Part shown: positions 53,313-62,142 of the stretch, piece by piece
Layout of the letters: every line of letters starts with the position of its first letter
Position numbering within the stretch: the stretch's first letter is position 1
NCBI RefSeq assembly: GCF_900177665.1
Contig: NZ_FXAW01000001.1
Span: forward strand, 1 to 64,000
Direction: 5' to 3'
Source: Marivirga sericea
GTDB taxonomy: Bacteria > Bacteroidota > Bacteroidia > Cytophagales > Cyclobacteriaceae
DNA: 64,000 nucleotides
Made by a program: the position numbers and the translations under genes
The notes under the pieces: model-generated
What the model was told of the DNA's origin: nothing
What the model saw: the letters and a program-made list of their open reading frames with translations, nothing else
Databases searched by the model: none

Positions 53313-54227
53313 TTATGTATCACTGGGGACTTCAATTTTTTCATATAAATTGTGAATCCAGAGGATGACAACTCCAAACGTGATCGCTGAAACCACCAAA
53401 ATATCATTTAATATTCCATCTGTACTAAAGGATATTTTGATCAAAATGGTTGAAATCACAAAGCCTGAATTTCTAATCACGGATCTAAAACTCGATGTAT
53501 GCGTGTAGGAAATCAGCAATAGCAGTACATCGCTTAAAATCAGAATCGTAAAAAACTCATCAAAGAAAATATTATTCGTGTTTTTAATAGAATCAATCCT
53601 ATGCGAAGCGGAGAAAAATACTTCATAGAAATAATCTCCAAAGCTGTAAACTGCTAATCCCAATAAGACAGGAATTAAAAGGACTGAAAATCTTTTCTTG
53701 GTTTCAATGAATCTTTGAGTTTGCTCTCTTTTTGAGAGCTCTCCTTTTTGGGCGGAAGTTCTTTTACTGTTTAGATAATAGAAAATGAATATTAATCCAA
53801 AAATTATTAGAGAAGCCCCAATGTCGTAGGTAAACTGTAAATCATCTTTACTGCTAAACCAACTACTTTCTAAATCTAATTGTGCTAAATCCTTAAATAG
53901 TCTTCGAATTAAAACCAGCAAAATTATTTCATATTGTTTACCAATATAAATCGTAATTGATTTAGGGAGGAAATAGACTAACAGATAAACCTCATAAACA
54001 AGAATAAAAGAGAAAGGCGTATAGATAGCTGCTATCGGATTATCTAAAAGACTGGTTGAATAGGATGATTCAAATATCTCTAATTTATTCAAAATGATTA
54101 AAGTGAGATGAATGAAAAATCCAGCTATAGCAATAACTATGATTACTTTTTCGCTTCTCTCTTTCATTTTTTCTGAAAGCAAACGCTGATAGAGCTGCTC
54201 CCAAAATTTAGATATTGCTTTAGCCAT
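53313..54227 (-). CDS. Polytopic membrane protein of unknown function
   Basis: The 304 residues contain about seven or eight hydrophobic helices: VIIVIAIAGFFIHLTLIIL, IYTPFSFILVYEVYLLVYFL, a soluble stretch rich in Lys/Arg (LNSKRTSAQKGELSKREQTQ), and a C-terminal pair ending WIHNLYEKIEVPSD. I do not recognise the family. The stop codon directly abuts that of the RidA gene; there is no terminator between them. Confidence 0.7.
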   Translation of the reverse strand: MAKAISKFWEQLYQRLLSEKMKERSEKVIIVIAIAGFFIHLTLIILNKLEIFESSYSTSLLDNPIAAIYTPFSFILVYEVYLLVYFLPKSITIYIGKQYEIILLVLIRRLFKDLAQLDLESSWFSSKDDLQFTYDIGASLIIFGLIFIFYYLNSKRTSAQKGELSKREQTQRFIETKKRFSVLLIPVLLGLAVYSFGDYFYEVFFSASHRIDSIKNTNNIFFDEFFTILILSDVLLLLISYTHTSSFRSVIRNSGFVISTILIKISFSTDGILNDILVVSAITFGVVILWIHNLYEKIEVPSDT

Positions 54228-54409
54228 TTCCAGTTCTTTTATAGCTTAACCATCAGCAAGTCAAAACGTTTAAAATGAATGAGTTGGTAGCGATTAGTTT
54301 TGTCCTTTTCATGTTGATCTAGATTAACGTTTTGAAGGAAAAGTGGCTTCTATTTAAACTTTTACACTTCTATGCAGTTCAATTTTATGTACCGACATAG
54401 AAAAATCTA

Positions 54410-56770
54410 ATGAAGTATATCTTAATTTTAGTATTATCCTTATTATCAATAAATTCAGTTTTTTGTCAAAATGCAATAGTAGAAGGAGTGGTGTCAGATC
54501 CAGATTCCGGCAAAGTCATTCCATTTGCTCAGGTTGCTTTTTATCAAGAAAATTCAAATGCTCCTATTACAGGTGCTACTACGGCAGAAGATGGGAGTTT
54601 CAGTATTCCAATAGAGCCAGGGGATTATAAATTGGTTGTCTCTTTTGTGGGTTATCAAGATTTCGAAAAGCAAGTCACCATCGCTGACAGCGGTTTGGAT
54701 GTTGGTGAAATAAGTCTTAATGTGGAGGAAGAAATAATGGAAGAGGTTGTGGTGAAAGGAAATGAAAGAAAAACTCCAGTCCTAGCTACTATGGAAGGCA
54801 TGACGATAAAACCCGATCAAACGATTGCCAATGTAGGAGGAAGTTTATTAGATATTTTACGAAATACGCCCTCTGTGAATGTATCTGATGATGGAAGTGT
54901 CTCTTTAAGGGGTAGTGGGAGTACTAATATACTTATTGACGGTCGCAATTCGGCTTTGGCTACTGATTTAGAACAGATACCTGCCAGTGCGATTGAGGAA
55001 GTCGAAATTATCAACAACCCAAATGCAAAATATGATGCTTCTTCTGATGGGGGAGTCATTAATATTAAGCTTAAAAGAGGAGAAGATTTAGGAACCACCG
55101 CAAGGGCAGAACTCACTGTGGGTACTAGAATGCGTACCAATGCCAATGTGAATTTATCCAGACGGACCACAAAATTTGCTGTCTATGGGGGATATAGTTT
55201 TAGACAATGGCCTAGAGTAGGCAGTAGAGAAACAGAGCGAAGAAGTACATTTAATGATGAAAATGAATTGTTTCGACAGGAGCAGAGCAGTAGAAATGAA
55301 GATAGAGAACACACCATCAATTACGGTGGGGATTACTTCTGGGGACAAAATAAGTTGAGTTTTGAAGGTGTTTTTAATACGGAAGATGAGAATGATTTTC
55401 AATCGAGCAGTGCCTTTATACAAAACTTAGATACAGATGAGTTTTTGACTAGGTATGTTAGAAACAATACTGAAACTGAGAAAAATTATACTTATGATAA
55501 TGCCATCATCTATGAAAGAGATTTTGATGATAAAGAGAAATTCTTCAGGGCTTTAGCAAGTGTTTCCATTAGAGATCAGGTAGAAGATCAGAATATAGCC
55601 ATCTATAATAATAGATTAATTGCAGAAGGCAATCCCAATAGAACAGAAGGAAGTACTACTGATGAGTTTAGGAATACTTCGGTAATTCAAATTGATTATG
55701 CGACTCCTGTCTTAGGTGGATTATTAGAGACAGGTTATAAGTCAATTTTCCGAAAGTTTGATAATGATTATATTTACGGATTGGTCGAAAATACAGGTGA
55801 AATCAGTCCTTACGACAGTATTAGCAATCGATTTGTTTATCAGGATCAAATTCATGCTTTGTATGGTATTTATTCTGACAGCCTTCCAAATTTCAATTAT
55901 GCAGTGGGTTTAAGAGCTGAGCAAACCATTTTAGAAAACGAGTTATCTAATGTTAATACATCTTTAGTAGATGAAGAAGATATTTCTAATAGTCAGCAAT
56001 ATTTAAATTTCTTTCCTAGTGTACAACTAGCCTATCATTTAAATACCAATAACACTCTAAAAGCTACTTATTCCCGAAGAATTGATCGTCCTAGGGCTTG
56101 GCGTTTGAACCCCTTTCCAGATTTTGCTGATTCTCTGAATGTAAGGGTAGGGGAACCTAATTTGCAGCCAGAATATATCAATTCCTTTGAAATAGGTCAT
56201 ATGTATCAAAATGGAGGTTTCACTTTAACAACTAATGCATTTTATAGAAGAATTAATAATCAAGTAGATTGGATTGTCCGGGTAGAAGATGGGATTTCAT
56301 ATCGAGGTCCTCAAAACTTGAATACTGGCCAGTTTTACGGACTAGAATTCATAAATACTACTGATATTACCAATTGGTGGAATTTAAACGCAAGTTATTC
56401 AATTTTTCAATCTGTAATAGACGGTACTAATATTGGAGCCGAAGAGCCGAATAGAGGAGTTTCTTGGTATGCAAAGGTAACGACAGATTTTAGTTTGCCA
56501 TTTGGCATCAATCTACAATTTACCGGTAATTATTTTGCTCCTGAGATTGAAGCTCAAGGGCGAGACTTAGCTCGCTATTACATTGATGGAAGTTTGCAGA
56601 GATACTTCTTTAATAAGCAATTAACATTAAGTGCAAGTTTTAGGGATTTGTTCGATACTCGTAATTTCAGAGGACAGAACTTTGGTCCTGGTTTTGAGCA
56701 AACTTTTACAAGAAAAAGAGAAACCCAAATAATGTTATTCACGGCTTCTTATAATTTCAAGGCTGATTAA
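54410..56770 (+). CDS. TonB-dependent receptor / outer-membrane beta-barrel protein
   Basis: The 786 residues begin with a signal peptide (to about 20, SINSVFCQ). A carboxypeptidase-regulatory-like domain follows (25-110: EGVVSDPDSGKVIPFAQVAF, GATTAEDGSFSIPI). The plug domain is about 120-220 (LDILRNTPSVNVSDDGSVSL, GSTNILIDGRNSAL, and VEIINNPNAKYDASSDGGVI). The rest is a 22-strand-like barrel with RIDRPRAWRLNPFPDF and a C-terminal aromatic strand. It is not paired with a SusD gene, so the cargo is more likely a siderophore, peptide or vitamin than a glycan. A terminator follows. Confidence 0.9.
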   Translation: MKYILILVLSLLSINSVFCQNAIVEGVVSDPDSGKVIPFAQVAFYQENSNAPITGATTAEDGSFSIPIEPGDYKLVVSFVGYQDFEKQVTIADSGLDVGEISLNVEEEIMEEVVVKGNERKTPVLATMEGMTIKPDQTIANVGGSLLDILRNTPSVNVSDDGSVSLRGSGSTNILIDGRNSALATDLEQIPASAIEEVEIINNPNAKYDASSDGGVINIKLKRGEDLGTTARAELTVGTRMRTNANVNLSRRTTKFAVYGGYSFRQWPRVGSRETERRSTFNDENELFRQEQSSRNEDREHTINYGGDYFWGQNKLSFEGVFNTEDENDFQSSSAFIQNLDTDEFLTRYVRNNTETEKNYTYDNAIIYERDFDDKEKFFRALASVSIRDQVEDQNIAIYNNRLIAEGNPNRTEGSTTDEFRNTSVIQIDYATPVLGGLLETGYKSIFRKFDNDYIYGLVENTGEISPYDSISNRFVYQDQIHALYGIYSDSLPNFNYAVGLRAEQTILENELSNVNTSLVDEEDISNSQQYLNFFPSVQLAYHLNTNNTLKATYSRRIDRPRAWRLNPFPDFADSLNVRVGEPNLQPEYINSFEIGHMYQNGGFTLTTNAFYRRINNQVDWIVRVEDGISYRGPQNLNTGQFYGLEFINTTDITNWWNLNASYSIFQSVIDGTNIGAEEPNRGVSWYAKVTTDFSLPFGINLQFTGNYFAPEIEAQGRDLARYYIDGSLQRYFFNKQLTLSASFRDLFDTRNFRGQNFGPGFEQTFTRKRETQIMLFTASYNFKAD

Positions 56771-56792
56771 GTAGCATCAATTTAAGGAAGAT

Positions 56793-56830
56793 AAAAAAAT
56801 CCCAACTTAAATATAAGTTGGGATTTTTTT
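56793..56830. terminator. Bidirectional terminator between TonB receptor and ald
   Basis: A perfect 16-bp stem (AAAAAAATCCCAACTT and its complement) with a 6-base loop gives U-tracts for both convergent genes. Confidence 0.9.
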
Positions 56831-56852
56831 ATAATTGACTATTTGAGAGTAT

Positions 56853-57986
56853 TTAAACTTTATCCCAAACGTTACCTAAATATTTCTCAAAAGGGACGTG
56901 TTTCAAATTATATGCATCTGCTACAGCATCATAAACTACATCACCTTTTATCACATTTAACCCTAAAGCTAAATCTCTGTTTTCTTGACAAGCTTTTACC
57001 CAACCCTTATCAGCTAATTGAATTGCGTAAGGAAGCGTTGCGTTGGTTAAGGCCAAAGTCGAAGTGTAAGGCACAGCTCCTGGCATATTGGCAACACAAT
57101 AATGAACTACATCATCAATAATATAAGTTGGATCTTGGTGTGTTGTTGGTTTACAAGTTTCAATACATCCGCCTTGATCTACTGCAACGTCAACAAGAAC
57201 AGTTCCTGGTCTCATTTCTTTTAACATATCACGCGTAATCAAGTGTGGTGCTTTTCCACCTGGAATTAAAACTGCTCCAATGATTAAATCAACTCTATGC
57301 AACATCTCACGAATGTTGTATTCGTTTGACATAAAAGTGTTAACATTAGCAGGCATTACATCATCCAAATAACGTAAACGCTGTAGGTTTACATCCATGA
57401 TCGTAACATCAGCGCCCATACCGGCAGCCATTTTAGCAGCATTTGTTCCCACAACACCACCGCCCATAATCATAACTTTCGCTGGACGAACACCAGGTAC
57501 ACCACCTAATAGGATACCTCTACCTTTCAATGGCTTTTCTAAGTATTTAGCGCCTTCTTGAATGGACATTCTTCCTGCTACTTCTGACATTGGCACCAAA
57601 AGGGGTAAACTTCTATCTGGCTTTTCTACAGTTTCATAAGCTAAACAGATAGACTTATTTTTGATCATTGCCTTAGTCAATCCTTCATAGGCTGCGAAAT
57701 GGAAATAAGTAAATACCAACTGATCTTCCTTGATCAATTCGTATTCTTCTTCAATAGGCTCCTTCACCTTCATTATCATCTCAGCTTTCGCATAAGTGCT
57801 TTGAATGTCAGGTAAAATTTGAGCACCTGATTCTACATAATCTTCGTCTAGAAAACCGCTGCCTTCTCCTGCAGTAGCCTGTACAAATACTTGGTGGCCT
57901 CTTTTGACCAATTCCTGTGTACCGGCCGGTGTCAAGGCGACACGGTTCTCGTTGTTTTTGATTTCTTTTGGTACCCCAATGATCAT
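56853..57986 (-). CDS. ald: Alanine dehydrogenase
   Basis: The 377-residue enzyme interconverts alanine and pyruvate plus ammonia with NAD. The N-terminal part has IGVPKEIKNNENRVALTPAG, with the Arg that holds the substrate, KVKEPIEEEY with the catalytic Lys, and TYFHFAAYEG with the catalytic His (about 95). The NAD domain has MGGGVVGTNAAKMAAGMGAD. DVAVDQGGCIETCKPTTHQD is also diagnostic. It works in alanine catabolism or, in reverse, in ammonia assimilation. A TATATTTG box 33 bases upstream is a likely promoter element. Confidence 0.96.
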   Translation of the reverse strand: MIIGVPKEIKNNENRVALTPAGTQELVKRGHQVFVQATAGEGSGFLDEDYVESGAQILPDIQSTYAKAEMIMKVKEPIEEEYELIKEDQLVFTYFHFAAYEGLTKAMIKNKSICLAYETVEKPDRSLPLLVPMSEVAGRMSIQEGAKYLEKPLKGRGILLGGVPGVRPAKVMIMGGGVVGTNAAKMAAGMGADVTIMDVNLQRLRYLDDVMPANVNTFMSNEYNIREMLHRVDLIIGAVLIPGGKAPHLITRDMLKEMRPGTVLVDVAVDQGGCIETCKPTTHQDPTYIIDDVVHYCVANMPGAVPYTSTLALTNATLPYAIQLADKGWVKACQENRDLALGLNVIKGDVVYDAVADAYNLKHVPFEKYLGNVWDKV

Positions 57987-58018
57987 AACGCAATAATTTT
58001 AATGTTTCCGAATGGGCG

Positions 58019-58026
58019 CAAATATA
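58019..58026 (-). promoter_or_regulatory. Promoter -7 box for ald
   Basis: TATATTTG on the minus strand fits TAnnTTTG exactly and ends 33 bases before the ald ATG. About 20 bases further upstream ACTG is a weak -33 match. The rest of the 57987-58315 gap, which should also hold the promoter of the divergent E1 gene, shows no clear element. Confidence 0.45.
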
Positions 58027-58315
58027 AAGTAAACAATAGAATTTTCAGTCTAAGCCAGTAGTTTTTTCCGACACTTTATACGATAATTTCAAAATCAAAT
58101 TAATATTTTATTTTGAATAGGTATAGTTAGTGTTTGTTTGGTGGAATATTATTTTGACAGAATGAAAAAAGCTAAAAATATAAACTGACTTACGCTTTCC
58201 AAACGCTTGTTAGGCTCAACTGTTGAATTAGGATTTGAAAGCCTCATCATTTTGGTTATTTTTGTTGAACTTACTGTAAAGTGGGTGCGTACTTAATTTA
58301 TAAAACACTTAGCTG

Positions 58316-60730
58316 ATGACAACCACCAAAAGCAAAAAAGATATAAAATCTAAGATCTCAAAAGAAGAAGTATTAAATGACTTTCGTTTAGGATGGGAGA
58401 GCAGGCATGCTAGTCTAATGGGCCGAAAAGAGGTTTTTATGGGCAAAGCGAAATTCGGGATCTTTGGTGACGGTAAGGAGTTAGCCCAGTTAGCAATGGC
58501 AAAATCTTTTCAAAATGGAGATTTTCGTTCTGGTTATTATCGTGACCAAACCTTTATGTTTGCTATTGGCGAGTTAAGTATTCAGGGGTATTTTGCTCAG
58601 CTATATGCTCATACCGATGTAAATGCTGATCCTGCCTCTGCTGGTCGTTTAATGAATGGCCACTTTGCAACGAGAATGCTGGATGAAGCAGGTAAATATA
58701 CCAAGCTTACAGATAGTAAAAATAGTTCTTCTGATGTTTCACCGACTGCAGCACAAATGCCTAGGTTAGTGGGTTTAGCTTTTGCTTCTAAGCTATTCAG
58801 AGAAAATAAGGAGTTAAATAAGAAGGAATTTGAACAATATTCCATTAATGGAAATGAAGTGGCATTTGGTACTATAGGAAATGCATCCACTTCTGAAGGG
58901 ATGTTCTATGAGTCTATCAATGCTGCTGGAGTTTTGCAAATCCCTATGTTGGTTTCCATTTGGGATGATCATTACGGGATCAGTGTACCTCAGGAATTCC
59001 ATACGACTAAAGGAAGTATATCAGAGGTTTTAGCAGGTTTCCAAAGATCGAAAGATAAAAAAGGATATGAGATCTTAACCGTGAGAGGTTGGGATTATGA
59101 GGCACTTATTGCTACTTACGAAAAGGCTGCCAAAGTATCTCGTGAGGAACATGTTCCTTCAATGGTCCACGTTTTAGAAATGACTCAGCCACAAGGGCAC
59201 TCTACTTCCGGTTCTCACGAACGATATAAGTCTACAGAGAGATTGGAATGGGAAGCAGAATATGACTGCCTAAACCAGTTTAGAAAATATATCATAAAGG
59301 AAAAAATTGCTACTGCTGAAGAGCTAGATGAGATTGAAAATAACGCTAAGAAAACGGCTAAAGACGCAAAAGATGCCGCGTGGAAAGCTTTTATTGGCGA
59401 AATTAAGGATCAACAAAAAGAGGCTTTAGGTTTACTGAATAATTTAGCTGAAGAATCAGGTAAAACTGAAATTGCAGAAATTGCTGCAGAGTTAAAGTCA
59501 GCAATGAATCCTTTAAGGCTTGACAATGTAAAAGCCGTTAAAAAGTCCTTGAGATTAGTTATTAACCAGGAAGGTGATGCTAAAGATAAGGTCGTGAATT
59601 GGTTGAAAGCTGTGATGGAAGAAGGTCGTGATCGATTCAGCTCTCACTTATACAGTGAATCGGAAGAATCTGCGCTAAAAGTAGAAGTCATAGGCGCCAA
59701 ATATTCAAATGATCCTAAAAAGGTAGATGGTAGAGAAGTTTTACAGGCTTGTTTTGATGCTGCCTTAGATAGAGACCCGAGAGTTTTTGCCTTCGGTGAA
59801 GATGTAGGTAAAATTGGGGATGTGAACCAAGCTTTTGCTGGTTTGCAAGATAAGTATGGGGATGTGAGAGTAATGGATACAGGAATTAGAGAATGTACCA
59901 TAATAGGCCAGGGAATAGGAGCTGCATTAAGAGGCTTAAGACCTATAGCAGAGATTCAATATCTGGATTACTTACTTTATGCTATTCAGATTTTATCTGA
60001 TGATTTAGCAAGTTTACATTATAGAACTAAAGGTGGACAAAAAGCACCATTAATTATTCGTACCAGAGGTCACCGATTAGAAGGTGTTTGGCATTCTGGA
60101 TCACCAATGGGTATGATTTTAAATTCCATTAGAGGGATTTACGTTTTAGTGCCAAGAAATATGACGCAAGCGGCTGGTTTCTACAATACCATGTTGCAAT
60201 CAGATGACCCAGCTTTAATTATTGAGTGTTTGAATGGCTACAGATTAAAAGAATCCTTACCGGAAAACGTAGGTGAATTTACGGTTCCTTTAGGTCAGGT
60301 GGAAACTATTAGAGAAGGATCTGATGTCACAATTGTGACTTATGGTTCTATGTGCCGAGTTGTAATAGATGCCGCTAATAACCTAGCTGACCACGGAATT
60401 TCTTGTGAAATTATAGATGTGCAATCTTTATTGCCTTTTGATCTTGATTATCAGATTGTAGAATCCATAAAGAAAACGAATAGAGTGATTTTTGCTGATG
60501 AAGATGTGCCAGGTGGTGCAACAGGTTTTATGATGCAGAAAGTACTAGAAGAGCAAAAAGCTTACAGATTTTTAGATGCCCAACCTGCTACAATTACTTC
60601 AAATGAGCATAGACCAGCTTACGCCTCAGATGGAGATTATTTCAGTAAACCACAGACAGAAGATGTTTTTGAAAGAGTGTATGCAATGATGCACGAATTT
60701 GATCCAGAGCAGTATCCAGCTTTGTACTAA
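58316..60730 (+). CDS. 2-oxoacid dehydrogenase E1, fused alpha and beta subunits (branched-chain type)
   Basis: The 804 residues join E1-alpha (about 1-430) and E1-beta (about 460-804). The complex decarboxylates a 2-oxoacid with thiamine diphosphate and passes the acyl group to E2. The alpha part has SGYYRDQTFMFAIGE and GRLMNGHFATRM; the cofactor motif reads GTIGNASTSEG (Asn189 where I expect GDA or GDG) with WDDHYGIS in place of the usual NN. The beta part has VFAFGEDVGKIGDVNQAFAG, VMDTGIRECTIIGQGIGAA and VPGGATGFMMQ. This fusion is common in Bacteroidota. No E2 or E3 gene is nearby. Branched-chain 2-oxoacids are the likely substrates. Confidence 0.9.
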   Translation: MTTTKSKKDIKSKISKEEVLNDFRLGWESRHASLMGRKEVFMGKAKFGIFGDGKELAQLAMAKSFQNGDFRSGYYRDQTFMFAIGELSIQGYFAQLYAHTDVNADPASAGRLMNGHFATRMLDEAGKYTKLTDSKNSSSDVSPTAAQMPRLVGLAFASKLFRENKELNKKEFEQYSINGNEVAFGTIGNASTSEGMFYESINAAGVLQIPMLVSIWDDHYGISVPQEFHTTKGSISEVLAGFQRSKDKKGYEILTVRGWDYEALIATYEKAAKVSREEHVPSMVHVLEMTQPQGHSTSGSHERYKSTERLEWEAEYDCLNQFRKYIIKEKIATAEELDEIENNAKKTAKDAKDAAWKAFIGEIKDQQKEALGLLNNLAEESGKTEIAEIAAELKSAMNPLRLDNVKAVKKSLRLVINQEGDAKDKVVNWLKAVMEEGRDRFSSHLYSESEESALKVEVIGAKYSNDPKKVDGREVLQACFDAALDRDPRVFAFGEDVGKIGDVNQAFAGLQDKYGDVRVMDTGIRECTIIGQGIGAALRGLRPIAEIQYLDYLLYAIQILSDDLASLHYRTKGGQKAPLIIRTRGHRLEGVWHSGSPMGMILNSIRGIYVLVPRNMTQAAGFYNTMLQSDDPALIIECLNGYRLKESLPENVGEFTVPLGQVETIREGSDVTIVTYGSMCRVVIDAANNLADHGISCEIIDVQSLLPFDLDYQIVESIKKTNRVIFADEDVPGGATGFMMQKVLEEQKAYRFLDAQPATITSNEHRPAYASDGDYFSKPQTEDVFERVYAMMHEFDPEQYPALY

Positions 60731-60747
60731 TATAGAAATTTAAGAGT

Positions 60748-60789
60748 CAACTTTTCTAAAGTTTTGAACTTTAGGAAAGTTGTTTTTTT
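60748..60789 (+). terminator. Terminator after E1 gene
   Basis: CAACTTTTCTAAAGTT and AACTTTAGGAAAGTTG form a 16-bp stem with one G-T pair and a 3-base loop, then seven T residues. The stem is related to the one at 32943-32978. Confidence 0.9.
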
Positions 60790-60956
60790 AAAAGAGGGTT
60801 CTAATTATAATTGATTTTGCACTAAAATTCTTCGCTAATGCTTTTTATAGCATTTTATGATTTTTTTAAACAATAAAAAACCTCAAAAAATAAGGGTTTA
60901 ATTAAAAAGCGAGGTTTCTTATTCCGTCTTTAGTATTTCATCACCAAATTTTCTTT

Positions 60957-61070
60957 TACTTTCTTTTTTCTTGACAAAAAAGAAACAAAAAGTCAAGACA
61001 AAAAGATGCTTCCACGCTTCAATCCAGCACCCTCCCCGCCTTTTTGTCCTCCATCCCGCTCTCTCCGAGC
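60957..61070 (+). repeat. Degenerate ~110-bp interspersed repeat, copy 2
   Basis: On the plus strand: CTTTTTTCTTGACAAAAAAG, then ACAAAAAGTCAAGAC, ATGCTTC, CTTCAAT and finally TCCCGCTCTCTCCGAG. The blocks have the same order as on the minus strand at 9186-9079. It lies in the 386-base gap (60731-61116) between the E1 terminator and metF; the rest of the gap is AT-rich with nothing recognised. Confidence 0.6.
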
Positions 61071-61116
61071 AAACTTCATTTGGTTTTGAGATATTGAGGT
61101 ATTAATCAAGAGTACC

Positions 61117-62070
61117 CTAAAATATACCTTCCGCGATCCTATAAATAGGATCAGATTTTCCCATAGAATAGTAATGCAGACAAGGAGCACCAAATTCAAT
61201 TAGCTCTTTTGATTGCTGAATGCACCATTCAATTCCTACTTCTTTAGCAGCTGCATTGTCTTTACATTTTTCTAGTTCATCCACCAAAGCATCAGGCAGG
61301 TCCAAGAAAAAGGTTCTTGGTAAGGCCGACATTTGTTTTAATGAAGTAATAGGTTTTAAGCCAGGAATAATAGGTACATCAATACCTTCAGCACGGCAAA
61401 GCTTCACAAAATCGAAATATTTTTGATTGTCAAAAAACATTTGTGTGACCACATATTCAGCACCTCTTTCTACTTTTTGCTTTAAAATTTTCAAATCAGA
61501 TTTCATGCTAGGAGCTTCGAAATGCTTTTCAGGATAACCCGCGACACCAATACAAAAATCGGTAGGAGTAGCTGACTGCAATTCTTCGTCAATGTACCGA
61601 CCGTTATTCATGTCTACCACTTGTTCCATCAGATCAATGGCATAAGCATGTCCGTTAGGATCGGGAACAAATTTATTTTCTGATTTTATGGGGTCTCCAC
61701 GCAAAACTAAAACTGAATCTATTCCCAAGAAATCAAGGTCTATTAAGGCATTTTCGGTTTCCTCTTTACTAAAACCGCCACAAATGATATGCGGAACCGT
61801 GTCGATATCAAATCTATTTTTGATGGCCGCGCAGATCCCTACTGTTCCCGGGCGTTTTCTTGTTGTCCGCTTTTCTAGTAGGCCATTGCCCTTGTCGCGA
61901 TATATATATTCTTCTCGATGATAAGTGACATCAATAAAAGGAGGTTTGAATTCCATTAGTGGTTCAATGTTCTCAAATAGAGCTTTAATATTCTGCCCTT
62001 TCAGCGGTGGTAATATTTCAAATGAGAATACGGTGTTTTTTGCGTTTGCTATATGTTCTGTTACTTTCAT
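61117..62070 (-). CDS. metF: Methylenetetrahydrofolate reductase
   Basis: The 317-residue flavoprotein reduces 5,10-methylene-THF to 5-methyl-THF, the methyl donor used by MetH. The barrel shows VFSFEILPPLKGQNIKALFE, FIDVTYHREEY, ICGGFSKEETENALIDLDFL, VLRGDP, IGVAGYPEKH, YVVTQMFFDN and IIPGLKPI, all typical of MetF. It starts 72 bases downstream of the metH stop on the same strand; the whole gap is a 7-bp-period repeat with inverted halves. MetH and MetF act in sequence, so the pair is a natural operon. Confidence 0.97.
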   Translation of the reverse strand: MKVTEHIANAKNTVFSFEILPPLKGQNIKALFENIEPLMEFKPPFIDVTYHREEYIYRDKGNGLLEKRTTRKRPGTVGICAAIKNRFDIDTVPHIICGGFSKEETENALIDLDFLGIDSVLVLRGDPIKSENKFVPDPNGHAYAIDLMEQVVDMNNGRYIDEELQSATPTDFCIGVAGYPEKHFEAPSMKSDLKILKQKVERGAEYVVTQMFFDNQKYFDFVKLCRAEGIDVPIIPGLKPITSLKQMSALPRTFFLDLPDALVDELEKCKDNAAAKEVGIEWCIQQSKELIEFGAPCLHYYSMGKSDPIYRIAEGIF

Positions 62071-62073
62071 AAG

Positions 62074-62142
62074 TTAGATTTTAGATTCAAGACCCTAGAA
62101 TCAAGACATGTCTATTGTCTAGGTTCTAGGGTCTATGTTCTG
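62074..62142. repeat. 7-bp-period array with internal inversion between metH and metF
   Basis: Ten units in strict 7-base register fill the metH-metF gap. The first five (TTAGATT, TTAGATT, CAAGACC, CTAGAAT, CAAGACA) share an AGA core; the last five (TGTCTAT, TGTCTAG, GTTCTAG, GGTCTAT, GTTCTGT) have the reverse complement TCT. Together they build an 18-bp inverted repeat (AGACCCTAGAATCAAGAC with its partner, two mismatches). Confidence 0.75.

Noticed and set aside
56843-57121. Open frame on the plus strand at the 3' end of ald
   Set aside because: It is the antisense shadow of the ald coding sequence; its residues (many His, Leu, Lys) have no domain character.
60878-60917. Second terminator AAACCTC...GAGGTTT after E1
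   Set aside because: The stem is only 7 bp with a 26-base loop, weaker than the clear hairpin at 60748-60789.
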